Assembly: GCA_025331435.1 (NCBI GenBank)
Contig: JAIWNI010000020.1
Span: 124,001-188,000 of the forward strand
Length of the DNA stretch: 64,000 nucleotides
Direction: 5' to 3'
Source of the DNA: Choanephora cucurbitarum
Lineage: Eukaryota; Mucoromycota; Mucoromycetes; Mucorales; Choanephoraceae
The notes below the pieces were generated by a model. It saw nothing but the letters and a program-made list of their open reading frames with translations, had not been told where the DNA came from and made no database searches. Positions 11,017 through 21,134 of the stretch are shown one piece after another (position 1 is the first letter of the stretch; each line of letters opens with the position of its first letter). Position numbers and translations under genes: made by a program.

Positions 11017-13906
11017 TCAATAAACAACTGTGATAGACCAGCCACATTCTGAGACAGAAACACTTGGATCTCTGATGGTCACCTTCTGCTTTTGACTGTC
11101 AAAATCGAAGGGAACCTCAACAAAGTTTCCATTAGCCTGAACAACCTTCACTCTGGATGGAGCCTTATCTTGGCCCAAAATATGAATACGCTCAATACGA
11201 ATAGAAGCTTTAGATTTAGCAAAATCAGTGGCAATGGTACTGGTAGCGTCTTCATGGATACTTTGACAGGTCAATTGATCGTTTTGGTAGTTGAACAAAG
11301 TGTGAGCATAAGCACCTTTTTCAAAGTTGAAAGTCTCTTCATCATCCAAATACAGAGATCCATTTGCACTGCCTTCTTTGTCCTTAGCGATCACCAGAGT
11401 AAAAGGATCCAAACGCATAGATGGTGAGCTACGACGGAAACGTTCACGACGAGGCACGATATGACCACCCTGATAATAAACAGGGATAACATCCAAAGGA
11501 GCATCCACAGTCTGCCATCCAGTCTGAGTCACCTTTTGATGAGTTTTGAGATCATACCAGGGCTGTTCAGCGGGGAAATAGACATCGGCCTTGACAGCAC
11601 CTTCTGAGGTCACTGGTTTGACAAGAAGACCGCTGCCTACCATAAACTGATCTTCCATTGTCCAGACGTTTTCATCGTCAGGGAATTCCATAAACATAGG
11701 ACGCATCATAGGAGTACCTGTCTTATAAGCTTCATAAAACAAGGTGTACCAGTAAGACAGGAATGCATAACGTTCACGCAAACTGTTGCGAGCAATAGAT
11801 TTATAGGGTTCAGCAGAGAGATAGGGTTCACGGCGCTTTGTATCAATATGGGCATGGCCACGGAAAAAGGGTTGGAAAGCACCTGTCTGATACCATCTTG
11901 CCAACAACTCAGGCTCAGGGTTACCAAAGAAACCAGGTACATCAGCACCATTAAAGGCAACACCAGCTATACTGTTAGATAAGATCATTGGGTTTGTGTA
12001 TTTGAGTGACTCCCAATTGGCCATGTTATCACCAGTCCAGATAGGGCCTGCACGTTGAACACCAGCATAGTAACCACGACCAAGTACAAAGGGTCTCTTT
12101 TGAACAGCGGTACGTTCACGTACACCATCTGAGGTAGCTTTGTGAGAAAGAGTAGCATACAAGTTATGTAATACACGGTTTTCCCATCGGCCATCATGAA
12201 CCATTTCCTTTTGAATGGTGATTTCAGGACCATTGAAGACAGAGGGTTCATTCATATCATTCCAGATATAGACATTTTCTCTTGTTCCTTTGAAGTTGTC
12301 AAAGGAGAATTGCTTCTTCCACCAATCATAAGATGGCTTGTGAACAAAGTCAACCCAAGAAGATTGACCAGGCCAGCACCAAGCTTCATAGTCATTGCCA
12401 TTGGGTTGTTTGACAAATAAGCTTTTGGATTTGCCTTCTTCACAGATGCGATAGTTGTCTGTACGCTTGATATGAGGATCAATCAAAGTAACCAACTTAC
12501 GTCCCTTGTTGTCCAATGTCTCTTCCATTTGAATAGGATCAGGGAATTTTGCACTATCCCAAGTGAAATATTTCTTATCATCAGTGTATTCAAGATCAAG
12601 CCAGATGACATCGTAAGGCATATCGTTCTCATCAAACTGACTATCTACTTCCAGAACATCTCTTTGATTGATATAGTTCCAACGGCATTGATGATAACCA
12701 ACAGCAAACATTTGAGGCATGGCAGGTGTGCCTGTCAATCGAGTGTATTGACGAAGAACATCCTTTGAAGAAGGACCAAAGAAGACAAACAAGTCAAGCA
12801 CACCGGCTTCTGAGATCCAGTGTGTTTGTGTAGAGGTGTGTTCGTCTTTCTTGCCAGTGACTTTCTGAAGGAAATTCTGGTTTTGAATGTGATAAGTTTC
12901 ATGATATATTAGCAACTAATCAGTAATTTACCTTGTTGCTTTCATACTTCTTCTTGGTGATATCAATCCAAGTCTCGGAAGGATTCATCCAAAAGATACC
13001 TGCTGACAAGCCTTTTTTGTGAGCAATCATCAAAGGAACAGCACCATAAAGAGATGTAGGGCTATCCAAAGCGTATTCAAAGACATCAGTGTTATAGAGT
13101 CGGTAAGGATCAGTATAAGCATTGTCGCCACCTCGAGTTTCCTTCAAGGACAGGCTGGAAGCATGTTCAGGGATACCATAGACATTAGGGAATCCATGGA
13201 AAGTGACATCCATAGCAATTGATTCAGGGCCATTGGGCTTGGGATCTGTCCAACTCTTGAAAGTTTCTTCCCAAAGATCTTTTTCTGTCTCGGCTTCCTG
13301 CGATGAAACAGAACCATCATCATTCTTTTGTTGTATCATCTTTGGCTTATGAGTTTCTTTAGTACGTAAATGTTCAAAGTTAAAGAATCCACGATCATTG
13401 AGGGTGATAACAGGTTCATTATCTACCATAAATTGGATCTGCACAGGCTGAGAGTGAATCAAGATATGGCGATGATTGTCTAGCTTAACAAGAGCACCTC
13501 CTTCTGCTGTCTTTTCCATAGATAATGCATTTTCAGCAACAGGCTCACTCACGAGTGTAAACTGGCCATGTTCATCATAACGTGGCTTGATAGGTGATTT
13601 CTCATTGATACGGACGCGAGCTGTAGCGTCTTGTAAGAGGTGTAACTCGAGTGTTAAGAGGATATCAGTTTCTGTGTTCTTTACTTCTGCATAAAGCTTG
13701 TTTTGCAAAAGTTGAATAGAATTGGTTATCAAGGTATAAGGTGAAGACGCGAGTGTAGCCTCATCTGCATAAGCTCTGTTTCTACGACAAAAACCTGACT
13801 GAGCACACGTCTTGAAGTCCTCAAACTTCATGGCTACCGATACAGAAGTAGACAGGACTGTAATCAGTGCCAGTTTAGGTAGGCAAGTGCCTAAACTTAG
13901 CTTCAT
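11017..13906 (-). CDS. GANAB/ROT2: Glucosidase II alpha subunit (GH31)
   Basis: Two exons, 13906-12932 and 12876-11017, give 944 aa, normal for ER glucosidase II alpha. A signal peptide (KLALITVLSTSVSVA) precedes the family marker FKTCAQSGFCRRNR. GH31 blocks follow: YDVIWLDLEYTD, the nucleophile Asp in IWNDMNEPSVF, RGYYAGVQRAGPIWTGDN with the acid/base Asp, AGVAFNGADVPGFFG, and FFRGHAHIDTKRREPYL. The enzyme trims the two inner glucoses from N-glycans in the calnexin cycle. No HDEL is expected, because the beta subunit retains the complex; none is seen. Codon use is C-rich, suggesting good expression. Its 3' end overlaps the LYRM2 polyadenylation signal. Confidence 0.97.
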
Positions 13907-14499
13907 ATTGTTGCTATTATATACAAAGGATTAGCAAGAGAGAAAAAAAAAGAAGAAAATAAAGGTTAAGCACAATTTCATTTGTTTCCCTCTCTACGTC
14001 AGATTATTTTATTGGCCAATAGAGGTAAACATTTGCATTCCAGACAGTTTTATGTCAATCACTTTCCTTTCTTTTTTTATTGCTCTTGACTAAGGACAAA
14101 GATATCTATACATATATTCGCTGGATAGACTGCGATAAATTGAGAAAAAAAGTGTATGCGTATAGCATTTTATTGAAAGAGATTAAGGATCATTAAGCTT
14201 CTGTCTACATTGAGCAAAAAGAAACATAACTGACAGTTAATAGCTCGAAACAAGAAATAAAGCCTATTTCTTCTAGTTCCTAATGAAACTAAAACTATAT
14301 TTTGATTTTGCTTGGTCTCTATTTCATGCTCAAGATATTCTATATTTCAAAAGTTAAAAAGTCTAGAAAATCAAATAAATAAGTCCAAAAAGAAGCTCAT
14401 TTGCATTTGAGTCTGAAAAATATAACGTCATATGCCGCATAAGGTGTCATGCTTTCGTTTTATTTCTTGTCTTTCTTTATTTCCTTGATAACTATACAT
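13907..14499. other. Divergent promoter interval
   Basis: 593 bp between the glucosidase II alpha and DinB-like starts. It contains A-rich and CT-rich tracts and ATATAC near the glucosidase start, but no gene was found. Confidence 0.4.
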
Positions 14500-15256
14500 A
14501 TGCCACCTAAAAACGAGAATTCAGTGACTCAACCAGAAATATCCATGCAGGTCATGTCAACCGACCTTCTTCAACAAGCCATTGATTTATTACAGTTGAT
14601 TGAAAATGATCAATACACAAAGATATCAGATGTAATGCCTGGAAGCACTATTGGAAAACATCTGAGGTAGTATAAAAGACTATTTTTTAGAATCAGTCAA
14701 CAACATATAGCTAACCATTTCTTGTTTCTATCTATCCATAAGACATCTGTATGATCATTTCAGATTGCTGTATGCTAAATGTGATGATATTCCAGATAAT
14801 TGGATCGTTGATTATGATATTAGAGCGCGTAATGTAACTAAGGCCTATTTCTTGTATATTTTCTTTGCAGCTGTCTGACTTTTATGCTTATGGTCAATAG
14901 GATCCATCTGAAAGTGATCGATTGATTGCTATCGACAGATTTAAAGAGATGCAATCAGTAGTTCGAAAGAACAGCCATGTTTCTTTGGACACACCGCTTA
15001 CATTATCGGCTACTATCACAGCTGCCGACAACAACAAGTACCAATTCAGTTCTTCGTTCGGAAGGGAACTGTTCTATTGTTGTATACATGCTGTAAGTGT
15101 TGGTTTGCATAATGATAGTCTTGGTTAGGACTAATGGTCAGATAGATTCATCATTATGCCTCGATAAAAGCTATATGTGTTGAGCAGAACATATCTACGC
15201 CAAAAGAGTTTGGTGTTGCTCCTTCAACTTTGCAGGAATTACAGAAGAAGAATTAG
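14500..15256 (+). CDS. DinB/YfiT-like four-helix protein (putative metal-binding)
   Basis: Exons 14500-14666, 14743-14833, 14901-15092 and 15146-15256 give 186 aa. Key matches to the eukaryotic/bacterial DinB-like group are HLYDHFRLL, VDYDIRARN, SFGRELFYCC, the HAIHHYASIK block formed across the last splice junction, and the C-terminal EFGVAPSTLQE. Three His residues (one in the first helix, two in the HAIHH block) are placed to bind a metal as in DinB proteins. The biochemical role is unknown; bacterial relatives include thiol-dependent transferases. An upstream in-frame ATG at 14449 would add a hydrophobic T-rich leader and is less likely as the start. Confidence 0.82.
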
Positions 15257-15479
15257 CGTCTATTTCGAAATAAAGGAATGGCCTGTGCCTTCTTTTTCTA
15301 TAGTCTTTCCGCTGAAAAAATAAAAGAAAAATCAGATCAACAAGGGAACTATTTGAAACAGCAGCTTAGTACTGAAATCAACCATTGCTTTGACTAAAGA
15401 GTAAGGTTGTTTCTGGTTGATGGATTTGTTAATCAAAATAGTGTTTTTATTGGTCTATTTCTAAACTGAAACCAGACAA

Positions 15480-15800
15480 TATTGGGTTTTCAAGCTGAAT
15501 TTGCGTACCGGCATTTTAATTTTGCGTATCAGAGGTTTTTTATTTTGCGCATGAAGAAATCTTTTAAGTTATCCCTTTTACACTACTCTTTATTGCAGAA
15601 GTCACTTGGCCTAAGGCACGCCTTCATAGCCCTTTCGTTATGATGTGCCCTCCCCTTTTGCTAAGCAAGGACGCGACTAGTTTCGTGCACGTTGGCTTTC
15701 GGACCAGTTGGCTAGGGATGGTCTTCCTTCGGGATGCTCTTATCTACACCATCTGAAATCATTTTTGTTTCTTTGCATTCTTATTTTGCAAAGACTTTTA
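15480..15800 (+). repeat. Left arm of inverted repeat pair (321 bp)
   Basis: Nearly identical, in opposite orientation, to parts of 20645-21134. The outer part carries three copies of a TTTGCG-containing motif (TTTGCGTACC, TTTTGCGTATC, TTTTGCGCAT). The inner part begins with AGTCACTTGGCCTAAGGC at 15600. It has one copy of the 100-bp core that is present twice in the right arm. Confidence 0.85.
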
Positions 15801-17094
15801 CATACACCTGAACCAATTAAAACACGCTTTTTCTTTACTAGAGATAACTTTTATTTACTTCAAAATAATGAGCTTATTTGTAGTTTTCATGAAGATGCCA
15901 ATTCAAATGAGACTGTAAAGCTTTTCCAGAGGCTTATCCATAGAGCATGATCTTATTAAAGAACCGGGTGAGTTACAGATGATGACAGTTTTGTAGAGAA
16001 GAAGACTGAATATAGATCCGTTGGTCATCTGTACCTGAATCCCAGTAACCGGTACATAATTGGCAAGACGTCAGTACTAATCTTATCCGATCTGACCGTC
16101 AAACGTGAACAAGCTGAAGTTGATCAGAGATTGGTTTGATAATTCAACAAATCGTACAATTTCCATCCTATTTGAAATAAAATCCTACTCTGTGTCATCA
16201 TACTCAAAATACAGTAAACATAGATCCTGCTTTCATGTTAAAAGCAAAGTTTAATAACTGTAAATAAGCTTCCATTGTTAGCATTACCGAATGGCCTTTC
16301 TTCATATGCAAAAAGAACAAGAGAAATTTTTTTAGCCTTAATTTTATTTGCATCATGTCAACCAGGTCATTTTTCCGAATCCAGGATTTACTTGCCAACA
16401 AGGTATATGATGAAGACAAATGAGTTCTAGACTGAATTAAAACTCGTCTTTTGCTGATTCGATTTCAAGTCGAATAGGCAGGAGTTTTAATGCAAATAGT
16501 CAGTGGTAGCACAAGATCATGCAAAGAAGGCGACGATAACAAGAGATATTCAAATACAAATTTGTTGATATGATTTTCATTCTCGTAATCCGCAAATGAA
16601 CAAGGCCTCTGGTTGTTTATGTGGAAGTCTATACTTTCCTTCACATTGCTTAAGATGAAATGTCTTAGTCCGTATATTTTGTCCATGTACCAAGAATCAG
16701 CCAAAAAAAATTGGATACGCAAATTCAGTTCGAAAAACAAACACACACTATTTACATAAATGGTATAGAGCATTAGCATCTACAATAATATTTATATAAC
16801 ACTGTAAAAAGATCTATAAAATTACCCAGAGTAAAGTTAGATTTAGAGGATAACTTGGGCATTACCTACTTCTGAGTTGAAATATTTGAGATGATTGAAG
16901 CACCGTTTTTTTTTTTATATACAAAAGATGCATAACCTACTTCCAGATCATATCTACGTTAATTTCAAGGTTAAGATATTTTACAGAACAATCAAAAAAG
17001 GGAGTGACTGTGCAATACGCGTTAAAAATCTATTTTTTCTTTAAACTTCTTGAAACCTTTTCTTTATTCTAAGTGAAAATTGATGTAAAACAAA
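15801..17094. other. Interior of the island, no recognisable gene
   Basis: Short open frames on both strands (for example 15708-15950 +, 16204-16419 -, 16465-16779 -) without recognisable motifs. They may be decayed parts of the mobile element. A 23-bp piece of the repeat arm (TACGCAAATTCAGTTCGAAA and on) lies at 16716-16738. Confidence 0.4.
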
Positions 17095-18505
17095 CTAAGC
17101 GATGTAAAGCTGATTGAAGACTACAAGCTTCTTTCCTTTAATGATTGAAGAATTCCAGAAGAAGTATTTGGCACTGCTTGTAGAAACGCAAGAAGCTAAA
17201 GACTTGACTTGTTCGATAAAAATAACTGAAAACTTGTCATCATCGTCGTTTAGTTCTTGTTTGGCGCTTATAAAGGGATACTTGAATCTGTTGGATGCCA
17301 CCTCGACTTGAATTCGCTTATGAATGCGTACTCGAAGTAGAGGCGTGTCTGGATTCACTCTAAATATTAATGAAATATTCTGTCTTGCGTTTCTCCAGTG
17401 TTCACCTGAAGTTCTACTAGAATAGTATTGGCAGTCTCTATGGTACATCTATTTTTGAGCAAAGTTAATTTGCCTATTTTTGTTTGCACAAAATAGCTTT
17501 GTAGAGCACTCTCGAGGTGGACTCTTCTGGCTTCTACAGAATTTACAAGTAGCTTTCTTGATTGGGTACTTTCAAGAGTAAAAGTGTTGTTGGTGGAGGG
17601 AAACAGGTAAGAAGGATGCTCAATGATAGTACGATTGCGATAATTTAACACAAACGTAGTGTTCATCTCGTTTATAGCATTTTGTCCTGGGTTACGGTTT
17701 GAACGGGTAGTTGACTTGGTCATACCAATCAAGCGTTCCAAGGGTCGAGCACTAATGCATCTTAAAGGGCCTTGCTGCTTGATGATAAATCCAATATGTT
17801 GAAGAGCATGCTGATTAGCGTTGAAACCATATGGCTTGAAATATTCTTTCAGGAAATGATGCCATTCAGCGATGTTGCTTTCAATCTTTGCTACGTCTAC
17901 TCGAGTTATTTCATATTGGAGCGAAATTGAGCAAGCTTCAGAAAGACTACGAAGAGCGCAAAAGATGTCGTCAAGTTCGACTTGTGTTAGGCGTCTGTTT
18001 ACTTGGCTTGACTTGTAATTTTGTACAAGGTAGGCATCGGGTAGAATGTTAGGAACAATATACAGTAAAAAACTAATCCAATCTACACCTCTAGCATGAC
18101 CAGACTTGGCTTCAAGATTTACAAAAGAACAAGGTTTCCTCTAAAATCAAAGCTCCGTTGCTGTATCAGAAACTGCTTGTGATTACCTATAAACTTTCTA
18201 TCAAAAGCCCCACTTGGTAATTGCTTTTCTGCTTTAACCATAGCTTCTGCAGCAAGCTTTCTAAACTGCGGCTTTAAAGCAAGTACGTTTCTTGAATCAT
18301 TCAAGGAGAGGGCATCTTTAGTGGTGATTAGGTACCAGAGCTGCTTGGCAATATGAAGGTCCCACAGATGCAACTCATCAAGACAACAAAAGGACGCGTC
18401 CGAAAAGCAAGCAAAGTATTTTAAAGGCGTGCATCTATTTTCTTTGAGGCAAACCATGAAAAGCCCAAGATCTCTCAGTTCATTAGTTTGCATATTGACT
18501 TCATT
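17095..18505 (-). pseudogene. Degenerate transposase, C-terminal part (Plavaka/CACTA-like, DUF4218-type)
   Basis: Reading 5' to 3' on the minus strand there are three collinear pieces: about 18505-18120 (DELHLWDLHIAKQLWYL), 18119-17367 (HARGVDWISFLLYIVPNI, then QHALQHIGFIIK, then GPLRCISARPLERLIGMTKS) and 17448-17095. Two frameshifts separate them, near 18119 and near 17420. The DWIxFLLYxVP, HxLxH...GPLRxxSxRxLER order is typical of the conserved C-terminal half of CACTA/Plavaka-type transposon proteins in Mucorales. The N-terminal half is missing: the homology stops where the plus-strand ORF starts. So this is a recent but dead copy. The superfamily name is inference. Confidence 0.65.
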
Positions 18506-18517
18506 GTTGAGAACATG

Positions 18518-19513
18518 GATGCTGAAAAATGGCTGGAGCAAGTGACTGAAGAACCCGAGAACCAAGCAAAAGAGAAGAAGATTAGACTTCTGAAGGGAGA
18601 AATTAAGGCTCCTGCTCAGAAGGTTGAAAAGAAGATCAAGAACAAGGATAAGGCTATGCCCACCTGTAGTACTTCCTCCGTTCGCTACCAGGCCTCTTTT
18701 GACAGCCAGAAAAAGGTGGGCCGTGTTGTCAAGCACAAGAGCTGCAACACATGGGTTTCGAAATCCGGTCGGGACGTAGAGGACGTCATCTTTGCCAAGG
18801 CATCTGAGTTCAAGTTTATGCACCCTGCCCACGACTTCGTACTTGACTTGGAAGACCCTGTGTGGGAAGAAGAAGAAAAAGAAGAAATAGCTGCTGCCTG
18901 CTCGAAGGCATTGTTTGAACCACTTCCTGCTGAAGTCAGCACCATCCTTGACAAATTGGTTGGAAAGAGCAGCTACGACGATATCATTGATATCGTTGAT
19001 AGTCTGAGCAGCAACACTAAGAAGAAGCCAATTGAATCATGGTTGAAGAGCTCCCTTCAAAATGTTGCCGATCTCTTTGTTTCTTCGGAAACTTTGCCTG
19101 CTTTCAAGAGCGAAAACCATCTGTTGTACTCTGTCTGGCAGCATCTTACAACCCTGTCAAAGAACACCTCAATAACAAATGATGGTAATGCCGGTTCCCT
19201 TGCTGCCTTGTGCGATGCAAACAGAAAGCGTAGCCTTTCTACTGTTGAAGCCCCCAAGCCAATGATCAATGGCAAGATGGCCGATTTTTACTATAAGTAT
19301 CTGAGCCACGAAATGGGCTGCATTGAAATCGGCATACAAGACAAAGGCATGTATGGTACAAAGGAGATGCATGAGCTGGACATGAAATGTCCTCTCATGT
19401 TGGCCTGCATGCACCGTGCCCTCCAAGATGCTTACAAGTCGGTTGAAGCAAACAAGCTTCAAACCATTGGCTTTGTTATCGGTGGCGTGTATTATTCTGT
19501 GGTCTATTATTAA
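18518..19513 (+). CDS. Mucoromycota family protein with PD-(D/E)XK-like C-terminal block (probably truncated)
   Basis: The ATG at 18518 opens a 331-aa frame. The N-terminus is highly charged. There is an acidic segment (WEEEEKEEIAAA), then ANRKRSLSTVEAPKP, then MADFYYKY, MGCIEIGIQDKG, GTKEMHELDMKCPLM and GFVIGG. The spaced Asp...Glu-x-Gly...Lys pattern (ADF, IEIG, MKCP) and the RKRSLS...E lead-in look like a large Mucoromycota protein family whose C-terminus I believe has a PD-(D/E)XK nuclease-like fold; this is inference. Homology seems to continue in another frame at 19591-19776 (SKSDRFSFCENLNE...), so the gene is probably frameshifted near 19500-19590. Codon use (CTG, AAG, AGC, GCC) is richer in G/C than in its neighbours, and it sits back-to-back with a transposase relic. 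Confidence 0.55.
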   Translation, partial: DAEKWLEQVTEEPENQAKEKKIRLLKGEIKAPAQKVEKKIKNKDKAMPTCSTSSVRYQASFDSQKKVGRVVKHKSCNTWVSKSGRDVEDVIFAKASEFKFMHPAHDFVLDLEDPVWEEEEKEEIAAACSKALFEPLPAEVSTILDKLVGKSSYDDIIDIVDSLSSNTKKKPIESWLKSSLQNVADLFVSSETLPAFKSENHLLYSVWQHLTTLSKNTSITNDGNAGSLAALCDANRKRSLSTVEAPKPMINGKMADFYYKYLSHEMGCIEIGIQDKGMYGTKEMHELDMKCPLMLACMHRALQDAYKSVEANKLQTIGFVIGGVYYSVVYY

Positions 19514-19776
19514 GGCTCCTTGGATGCTAAAAGCAAACCTCAAGTACTGCCTGTACAGCTTTGGTTCTGAGCCCCTCCCCTGGTGAGACCATGCTTGTCT
19601 CCAAGTCTGACCGTTTTTCTTTCTGTGAAAATTTGAATGAAGTCCAGAAGATTGTACCTCTCATGCACTTGGCATACAACGCTCGCTGCATTCTTGAGTC
19701 AAACGTGCAGGCAATCAACAGTAGCAACAGCCAAAAGGCCGTCTATTCCTTGCAAAGCAAGAAAATGAGAAAATAA
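19514..19776 (+). pseudogene. Out-of-frame C-terminal continuation of the preceding ORF
   Basis: A frame open from about 19561 to the stop at 19776 encodes SDRFSFCENL, then VPLMHLAYNARCI, and ends with a basic SLQSKKMRK tail. The charge pattern, codon use and position suggest it is the missing end of the 18518-19513 protein, displaced by one or more small indels in 19500-19590. An unrecognised intron there is the alternative. Confidence 0.4.
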
Positions 19777-20644
19777 ATTGTTGCTTTATTGTCTGTTTAT
19801 TATACATTACAAAGTTTCTAATGAGAGTTGCATACTGTTTCAAAAACAAGACTTTAGTTTATAGCTTAATCAAGCAAATTGAATGTTCGCACCTTGTCTT
19901 TATCACTTGTTCAACAGAATGCAACAATTGACTCTCTCTGTAAGCTTTTATATGCACTTAGGATAAAAGTTGTGCTTTTCCTTCACTATTCATATAGACA
20001 TTTAGGGCTCAATATGTGCCCATGATGTTTGCTGTATGATGGCTGGTTTGCTATGTGAACTATGTGTTTTAGAGAGCCGATAAACTAAGGCCAAGGCTTC
20101 TTTGACATCCCTTTCTTAACCATAAACTTCAGTGAAAAAAGAAAACCTTCATGAAAAGTCCTATAGTTCTAATGGCTCTTTTTCGAACAACACACGCTTA
20201 ACAAAACAGCATCAACTCTGTTCTCTCTTAGGAAAGCAAAAGAATAGTTATATTGTCAGCAGATTGCTTTCTGGCTGCACTCAACGCTTTTATTAACATC
20301 AACAAACTTAAAAGCTGGTCCATACTATTGAATTGAGTCTAAAAAAATAGAATCGACCTGTCTTGATCTGGAATGCTTGCTGTACTTTATGTTGGGGGTT
20401 TTACGCACAGAATAAACCCTAGAAAGCCTTCAGAATGGAAATTATGTTTGAAGGGTGGAGCAAAATTGATAGCAACCTGATTACTCACTTGATAGATAGT
20501 ATGGAATATAGATGTCAAGCAATAACTGATGCTAAAGACGATACTACAAAACACTAACTTTCAATTCAATCATAATGAAACATCAACTGTTGTATTCATG
20601 CTGCGTGAAATTAATATTTAACCATTTGTTAATTATCCAACCAA
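19777..20644. other. Island interior without recognisable feature
   Basis: 868 bp between the broken ORF and the right repeat arm. There are no long frames and no clear motif. Confidence 0.4.
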
Positions 20645-21134
20645 TAAAAGTCTTTGCAAAATAAGAATGCAAAGAAACAAAAGTGATTTCAGATGGTGTA
20701 GATAAGAGCATCCCGAAGGAAGACCATCCCTAGCCAACTGGTCCGAAAGCCAACGTGCACGAAACTAGTCGCGTCCTTGCTTAGCAAAAGGGGAGGGCAC
20801 ATCATAACGAAAGGGCTATGAAGGCGTGCCTTAGGCCAAGTGACTAACAAAGAAACAAGGAGAATTATTATCTTATAAAAGTGAGGTTGTTACAAGCTAG
20901 GCACAACTCGTACAAAAGCCAGCGTGCACGAAACTAGTCGCATCCTTGCTTGACAAAAGGGGAGGGCACATCACAACGAAAGGGCTATGAAGGCGTGCCT
21001 TAGGCCAAGTGACTTCTGCAATAAAGAGTAGTGTAAAAGGGATAACTTAAAAGATTTCTTCATGCGCAAAATAAAAAACCTCTGATACGCAAAATTAAAA
21101 TGCCAGTACGCAAATTCAGTTTGAAAAACCAATA
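20645..21134 (-). repeat. Right arm of inverted repeat pair with internal tandem duplication (490 bp)
   Basis: Read on the minus strand it matches the left arm from its outer edge (TATTGGTTTTTCAAACTG) through a first 100-bp core (21014-20915), then a 69-bp unique spacer (20914-20846), a second 100-bp core (20845-20746), and the left arm's inner part to 20645. The two cores differ at about five positions. An AGTCACTTGGCCTAAGGC start marks each core. Confidence 0.85.

Larger units (their letters stand above)
15480..21134. mobile_element. Inverted-repeat-bounded accessory island (candidate composite element)
   Basis: A 5.65-kb block flanked by the 321-bp and 490-bp repeats in inverted orientation. 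Inside are a minus-strand transposase relic (17095-18505), a plus-strand PD-(D/E)XK-like family ORF (18518-19513, with a broken C-terminal continuation to 19776), and a 23-bp extra fragment of the repeat at 16716-16738. Both flanks outside are ordinary conserved genes. No clear target-site duplication was seen at the outer edges, so movement as one unit is inference. Two independent repeats trapping older junk is the alternative. Confidence 0.5.

Noticed and set aside
11706..12482. Several ORFs on both strands inside glucosidase II alpha
   Set aside because: Shadows of the GH31 reading frame; no motifs, no splice sites, and the GH31 frame is fully conserved.
14449..14499. Upstream in-frame ATG of the DinB-like gene giving a hydrophobic leader
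   Set aside because: The segment is T-rich like a fungal 5' leader, and family members start near the second Met.
15600..15700. Repeat core read as a tRNA-derived SINE (TGGCCTAAGG like an A box)
   Set aside because: The B-box match is poor and spacing is too long; kept only as a repeat arm.
18119..18832. 237-aa minus-strand ORF read as one protein
   Set aside because: Only the part below about 18505 is transposase-like; the rest is antisense to the plus-strand nuclease-like ORF.
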